Assembly (NCBI GenBank): GCA_032358165.1
Contig: JAALGY010000018.1
Coordinates: 269,787-333,786, forward strand
Length of the DNA stretch: 64,000 nt
Source of the DNA: Diplosphaera chodatii
Lineage: Eukaryota > Chlorophyta > Trebouxiophyceae > Prasiolales > Stichococcaceae
Reading direction: 5' to 3'
Under the pieces are notes generated by a model that did no database searches, was not told the DNA's origin, and saw only the letters and a list, made by a program, of their open reading frames with translations. Positions 60,245-64,000 of this stretch are shown here, in pieces (position 1 is the first letter of the stretch; each line of letters begins with the position of its first letter). The position numbers and the translations under genes are program-made.

Positions 60245-62050
60245 CCTCTTGCGCAGGTGTGCACCAGTACGTATCAGCACGGCCCGGCGCTGGGCGGACC
60301 GCTTTGTGCCGGACCCAAGGGTGCACTGGTCACCTCTTGCAGCACGCGGCTCTACACGGCCGCTGGAGCTGGGCCCATGTTGTGCCGCAGCCCGGCGTCA
60401 GGTGTGCATGACAGCACCGAAGCTGTGCAACAGCACTACTTGTGCAGTCGATCATCTTCAGCAGTTCTTGCGGCTCACTCTGCTCAGCATGCAGTCTACG
60501 GCCGCACTGGGCCATAGCTAACAAGGTTGTTGGCATGACATTCTGCACATGGATTTATGATCCATGTGCAGCAGCCCATTGGCGAGTACGTAGCGGTTGA
60601 CAAGCGCATTTGCATTTCACATCCAGCAGCCTCGTGTCGTCTGCCAGCATCCCTCTCCTTCGTGCACTGCATGTGGGCGTGCTCAGCAGGCAGCTGCCGG
60701 CAGTGGCACGGGAACTCAGCCTGAAGCGGGGCCATCTCATGCCGCCGCAGCTGACGCCACCTCCGGCCCAGCTGCTGGCAACGCTGAACAAGGTGCAGGC
60801 CAAGCCGTCATCGGGCCCCCTGGTGCTGTTGCAGGTGAAGACAAGCACTAGATGTCAGCGAGAAGAGGCACAACAGGTGTCAGCTTCCCGTTGCCAGAGC
60901 AACAAGAACAACAGCCACAGCAGCAGCAGCTGCCTCCGCAGTATCAGCAAGCACTCGGGCCACAGCAGTCGTGGCAGCCTAGCCACGACAGTCGAGCCAG
61001 CGGCAGGCGTAGGCGCAGCAGCAGTGGCAGGGAGCTGAGCAGATGCCAGCACAGCCGGCGCAAGCAGTTGCCTTCCGTGGGTGCTGTGGTGCTTGCTGCT
61101 GCTGCCTTCAAGGCACTGAAGTATGCCGTGCTTGACAGACTGTTGTCTGCAATGCTCAACACCTGCAGCTACCGTCTCCGTCTGGCCTCGGAGACATCCT
61201 CTGTGTTCGTGGCAATCAATGACTGGTGACGCATGTCCATCGCAGGTGCTGGCGCTGCTGGTGACAACCTGGGCTGTGCTGGGCAGCGGTGGATTTCGGT
61301 GCGGGATCGGCCGCTAGTATCAGCTGTTGGCGCATACGTCGGCTCTTCCCAGAACAGGTGTGCATTGAGAATTGCAATGCTCAGCGCTCTCAACGGCAGC
61401 TGCGCCCTGACACTCGCAAGTATCACCGGGCACGGCCCCCGGTCTCATACAGCCCTGTGTCATGAGCCGACATGATGATGTCCCCTAGGCACTCTGACCA
61501 ATATTGGGCGGCCCCGAGGCAAGGATTTGCAGATTCGTGCAGTTGCAGTGCGTGCTGTTGCTAGAATGCAGCGCTTGTTGACATGGATTGCTGCAACGTG
61601 CAGTTCTGTTCGCATGTCACTGCTCACAAAACCGACAGTCTCGATCTGTGACCCGCTGCAGGCGGATTCAGCTCTGCCGCCGCCGCCGCCGCCGCCAGCA
61701 GCTTGCCTCGCGTCATATGGCATCTGATGATGCGAAGCCAGGTGATATAGGTGCCGTCCCGTGCTGCATCCAGGTGATTTCAAATGTACGGCAATCGCTT
61801 CGTCCTCTGTGGAGCCACATCTGACATGGTCTGGGATACGTGCTGTTCATTGCACTCGAAACCTGGCGGACTGCGAGACCACACTATTGCTGCTTTGCAC
61901 CACCCTGGGCAACTGCCGCTGCTTACTACTCTGTTGAGGCCGCTTCTTTGCATGCAGGTTTTCAGGCAGCAGCCGATCTGGGAAGCAGTGACGGCAGGGC
62001 TGGCCAGAGCAGCAGGCGGCGTCAGCAGCTTTGGCGCAGCGCGCTGCTGA
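60245..62050 (+). CDS. Unrecognised protein, exon model approximate
   Basis: I do not recognise this gene. Several + strand segments look coding: about 60250-60410 (one frame reads ARRWADRFVPDPRVHWSPLA); 60630-60835, an amphipathic stretch PLLRALHVGVLSRQLPAVA then ELSLKRGHLMPPQLTPPP and ATLNKVQ; a Gln/Ser/Arg-rich region (60880-61050); a hydrophobic LPSVGAVVLAAAAFKALKYA (61065-61125); a further hydrophobic LALLVTTWAVLG (61245-61290); and two C-terminal segments that join with good GT-AG signals, SSLPRVIWHLMMRSQ to VFRQQPIWEAVTAGLARAA (61741 to 61959), ending GAARC-stop at 62050. The joined tail faintly recalls the end of the peroxisomal protein PEX16, but I found no other PEX16 block, so I do not assign it. 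It probably codes a small membrane protein. Confidence 0.35.
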
Positions 62051-62467
62051 GGGAAGGGAGGCAACCATGGCGTTGTCAGCAGCCCTGCAGCTCGAGATGT
62101 TGCCGGCAGAGGTGGGATGTTGCTGGTGCGCGCCGTGTTGCTGGCGGCAGCGATAGCGGCTGTTGCTCTTGACACCGCCATCGTCGAGGTTGCCATGCCG
62201 TGAGACAAGCCGGGTGCTGGGTGCTGGGTGGGCCAGTGAGCATAGCAAAGATCAGCCTTGTCCGTGCAATGGGCATGGCTACATACGTTCCGCGGACTCT
62301 TGGGAGCAGCACTGCAGCTGACGGGTGCTTCGCACCTTACCACAACAATGGCCAGCTGTTGTGACAATCTGCAATGGTGGCAGCTACTCAGCTGAGCATG
62401 TGACACGTGCCGGACTTGGCACCATCATTGTTGCGGTATCAAGTCAAATGGTCATGCACCTCCTCCT
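62051..62467. other. Probable convergent intergenic region
   Basis: Nothing recognised. It lies between the stop of the + strand gene at 62050 and the stop of a - strand gene at 62468. Confidence 0.4.
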
Positions 62468-63809
62468 TCATGAGCTCTTTCTGAGATCCACCACCGATGG
62501 GCAATCTGGCGGTGGGTCAACATGCATGGTTTGTATGTCTGACTGTGATGCGCTGCCATTGGTGTCAGGCAGCAAATGCTCAGCATCAGTGATGGGTCCG
62601 TAGTAGCTATTCTGGTTGCCCGTGTTGTAAGCACCCCGATTCACATATGTTTCCAGATTCAACATGCTGCCTATTGTCAAACCAGCAATAAGTGCACAGA
62701 TGTTGCCATTGCACTGATCACACCACATCCAATCATTGCAGCTATGGTGGATGCCCTCTCAGAAGCCTGTCCTCCGTCAGGGTCAGCTCCTGCTCTGAAT
62801 TACTTAGCCAAGTAAAGGCTTTGCCCGCTACAGACACCAGCATGCCGCCCGGCTCGATGCCATCCTGACACCAACGAACATTGGCGCCCAAGACCTGCAT
62901 CAGAGCAAGCACCGTGCTAGCTCTAGCGGCTGTGTTGTTCCCTTCAGAGGCACTTAGGACACAGCAGACTGTGCTGTGCTGCGGCGGCGGTAGATGCTCG
63001 CATCTGGGCCCTAGAGGACGCCTGCCTGTCCGGGTGGCCGGCGCCATCAACTACACCTGTGTGGCAGCGCACCCTGCCGAGGGCGCTCCCTCCCGGCGAG
63101 TCAGCTGTCTCGCGCGCCGCACTAGCCTGCGGTGTAGAGCACAGCACGACTGATCAGCTTTCAGCTGGATGGGCTCTCGCTGTCCCAAGTCTGGCCCCTC
63201 TTTGCTTAGGTGATGAGCAGAATGGTCGTGCACCTACCTCGCTCAGGTCTGGAGCGGCTGGCCAGCGAGCCGAGGCCCTTTGCTTGGCAGTGCGCCAGCC
63301 GTATCAGGATGCCCTACGGGTAGAGCACCGATGCTGAGATGCCGTGGCTTGCAGCGGTGTGGGATGACACCAATCAATTAGCCTATTGCTAGGACAGCAG
63401 CCCATGTGCATGACGAACATGATCACCTCCCGATAGGCATCGCCTCCTCGGACTGAGCAGGCCCATGACAGCTTCAGTGGGTGTGGCGCCACAATTTCTG
63501 CAGGGCACAGCCTGCAACGCCTCTGAACTATCAGGACTCGAGAAGCAGCGGTGTGGAGAAGTTGCACTCCGGAAGGCGGAGCACAGCATTGATGGACACC
63601 TCAAGCACCCCAGCGCACTTCGTGCAGCCAGCAGTCTTCAGCTTCGCAGCATATGGTGCCCAAATATTTGCAATGAGCGTGCTCCTGCCGTGTATGCCGT
63701 CAACCACATGCCCCTGCGGCGTATGGCAATGCTCAGTCTGGCTTCGGAGAAGCGTATGTTTGCTCAATGGGTGAGCACGACAACCTGCGTGCAGGTGCAG
63801 CACCAGCAT
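62468..63809 (-). CDS. Unrecognised minus-strand gene, 5' part ill-defined
   Basis: I do not recognise this gene. Minus-strand segments with coding character are: about 63720-63590 (GHVVDGIHGRSTLIANIW...); 63513-63400 (EIVAPHPLKLSWACSVRGGD then AYREVIMFVMHMGCCPSN); 63320-63245 (GILIRLAHCQAKGLGSLASR) with a good GTAGGT donor; 63125-63058; 62896-62745 (VLGANVRWCQDGIEPGGMLV); and a last exon (62700-62468) with a hydrophobic start, GSMLNLETYV and an acidic/Ser/Asn tail ending at the TAA at 62468. It contains several cysteines and at least one possible membrane segment near its end. The gene may continue past the right edge. Exon joins are not established. Confidence 0.3.
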
Positions 63810-64000
63810 GTACAGCTATACCGGGCATCTCTGCCGCCAGTGATCATACTCAGGGGTGGTGACGCACGCTGCGCATGCAACAGCCAATCCGGGACAGGGC
63901 CGCCTGTGCGTTACACAGCTGAGAGGCTCGAGTGCTACATGGCGGTATGGATCATGCGTGAAACATTCGCGTGCATGCTGGTGGTGTATGCTGCAGGGTT
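63810..64000. other. Right edge, no supported feature
   Basis: No exon I can support. It may be intron or upstream sequence of the minus-strand gene. Confidence 0.4.

Noticed and set aside
61700..62050. PEX16 assignment for the right-hand + strand gene
   Set aside because: Only a short C-terminal stretch recalls PEX16; the N-terminal and central PEX16 blocks were not found.
1..64000. Prokaryotic-style operons, CRISPR arrays, rRNA genes, insertion sequences, phage genes
   Set aside because: All recognisable genes are intron-split eukaryotic housekeeping or trafficking genes; no regular direct repeats with spacers, terminal inverted repeats with transposase, or rRNA-like sequence was seen.

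Overview
The window is nuclear DNA from a photosynthetic eukaryote, most likely a chlorophyte green alga. A trebouxiophyte-like alga would fit, but I cannot confirm the class. The evidence is: GC-rich coding sequence; very intron-dense genes with short exons (about 50-250 nt) and introns of about 70-350 nt that usually end in (t)gcag; plant-type proteins such as a plastid omega-6 desaturase; and plant telo-box-like motifs upstream of some genes. Nothing looks prokaryotic, and I saw no operon, CRISPR array, rRNA gene or intact transposon.

Layout, left to right: a sugar-phosphate/nucleotide-sugar translocator of the triose-phosphate translocator (TPT) family (+, 5' end outside the window); plastid omega-6 fatty acid desaturase FAD6 (+); retromer subunit VPS35 (-); transportin-1/importin beta-2 (+); a beta-adaptin of AP-1/2 (+) with a shortened appendage; eIF2-gamma (+); a TMF/golgin-candidate-5-like coiled-coil protein (+); an AVT3-like vacuolar amino-acid transporter (-); PIG-M, the first mannosyltransferase of GPI anchors (+); a GT49/LARGE-like glycosyltransferase (-); a WDR11-like protein (+); an unrecognised + strand gene; and parts of an unrecognised - strand gene running towards the right edge. 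For FAD6, eIF2-gamma, beta-adaptin, PIG-M and the translocator I traced splice junctions whose summed coding length is divisible by three, giving 440, 462, 824, 510 and at least 334 residues.

Functionally the window is rich in endomembrane genes (VPS35, beta-adaptin, TMF, WDR11, PIG-M, GT49, AVT3) mixed with housekeeping genes (eIF2-gamma, transportin, FAD6). In eukaryotes such neighbours are separate transcription units, and I infer no operon-like link.

The most unusual structure is a recurring pattern of exon-edge echoes. Short copies (about 35-65 bp) of an exon end, usually with its own splice acceptor or donor, lie about 90-180 bp away inside the neighbouring intron. I see them in at least four unrelated genes: FAD6 (three exons, one of them triplicated), VPS35, transportin (two introns) and PIG-M. 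In VPS35 (90 nt offset) and transportin (93 nt offset) the duplicated splice site is in frame and free of stops, so alternative splicing would give a protein with a locally repeated segment. Other copies carry stops or are decayed. This looks like repeated local tandem duplication across exon-intron boundaries, either a source of alternative splice sites or a footprint of intron gain or expansion.
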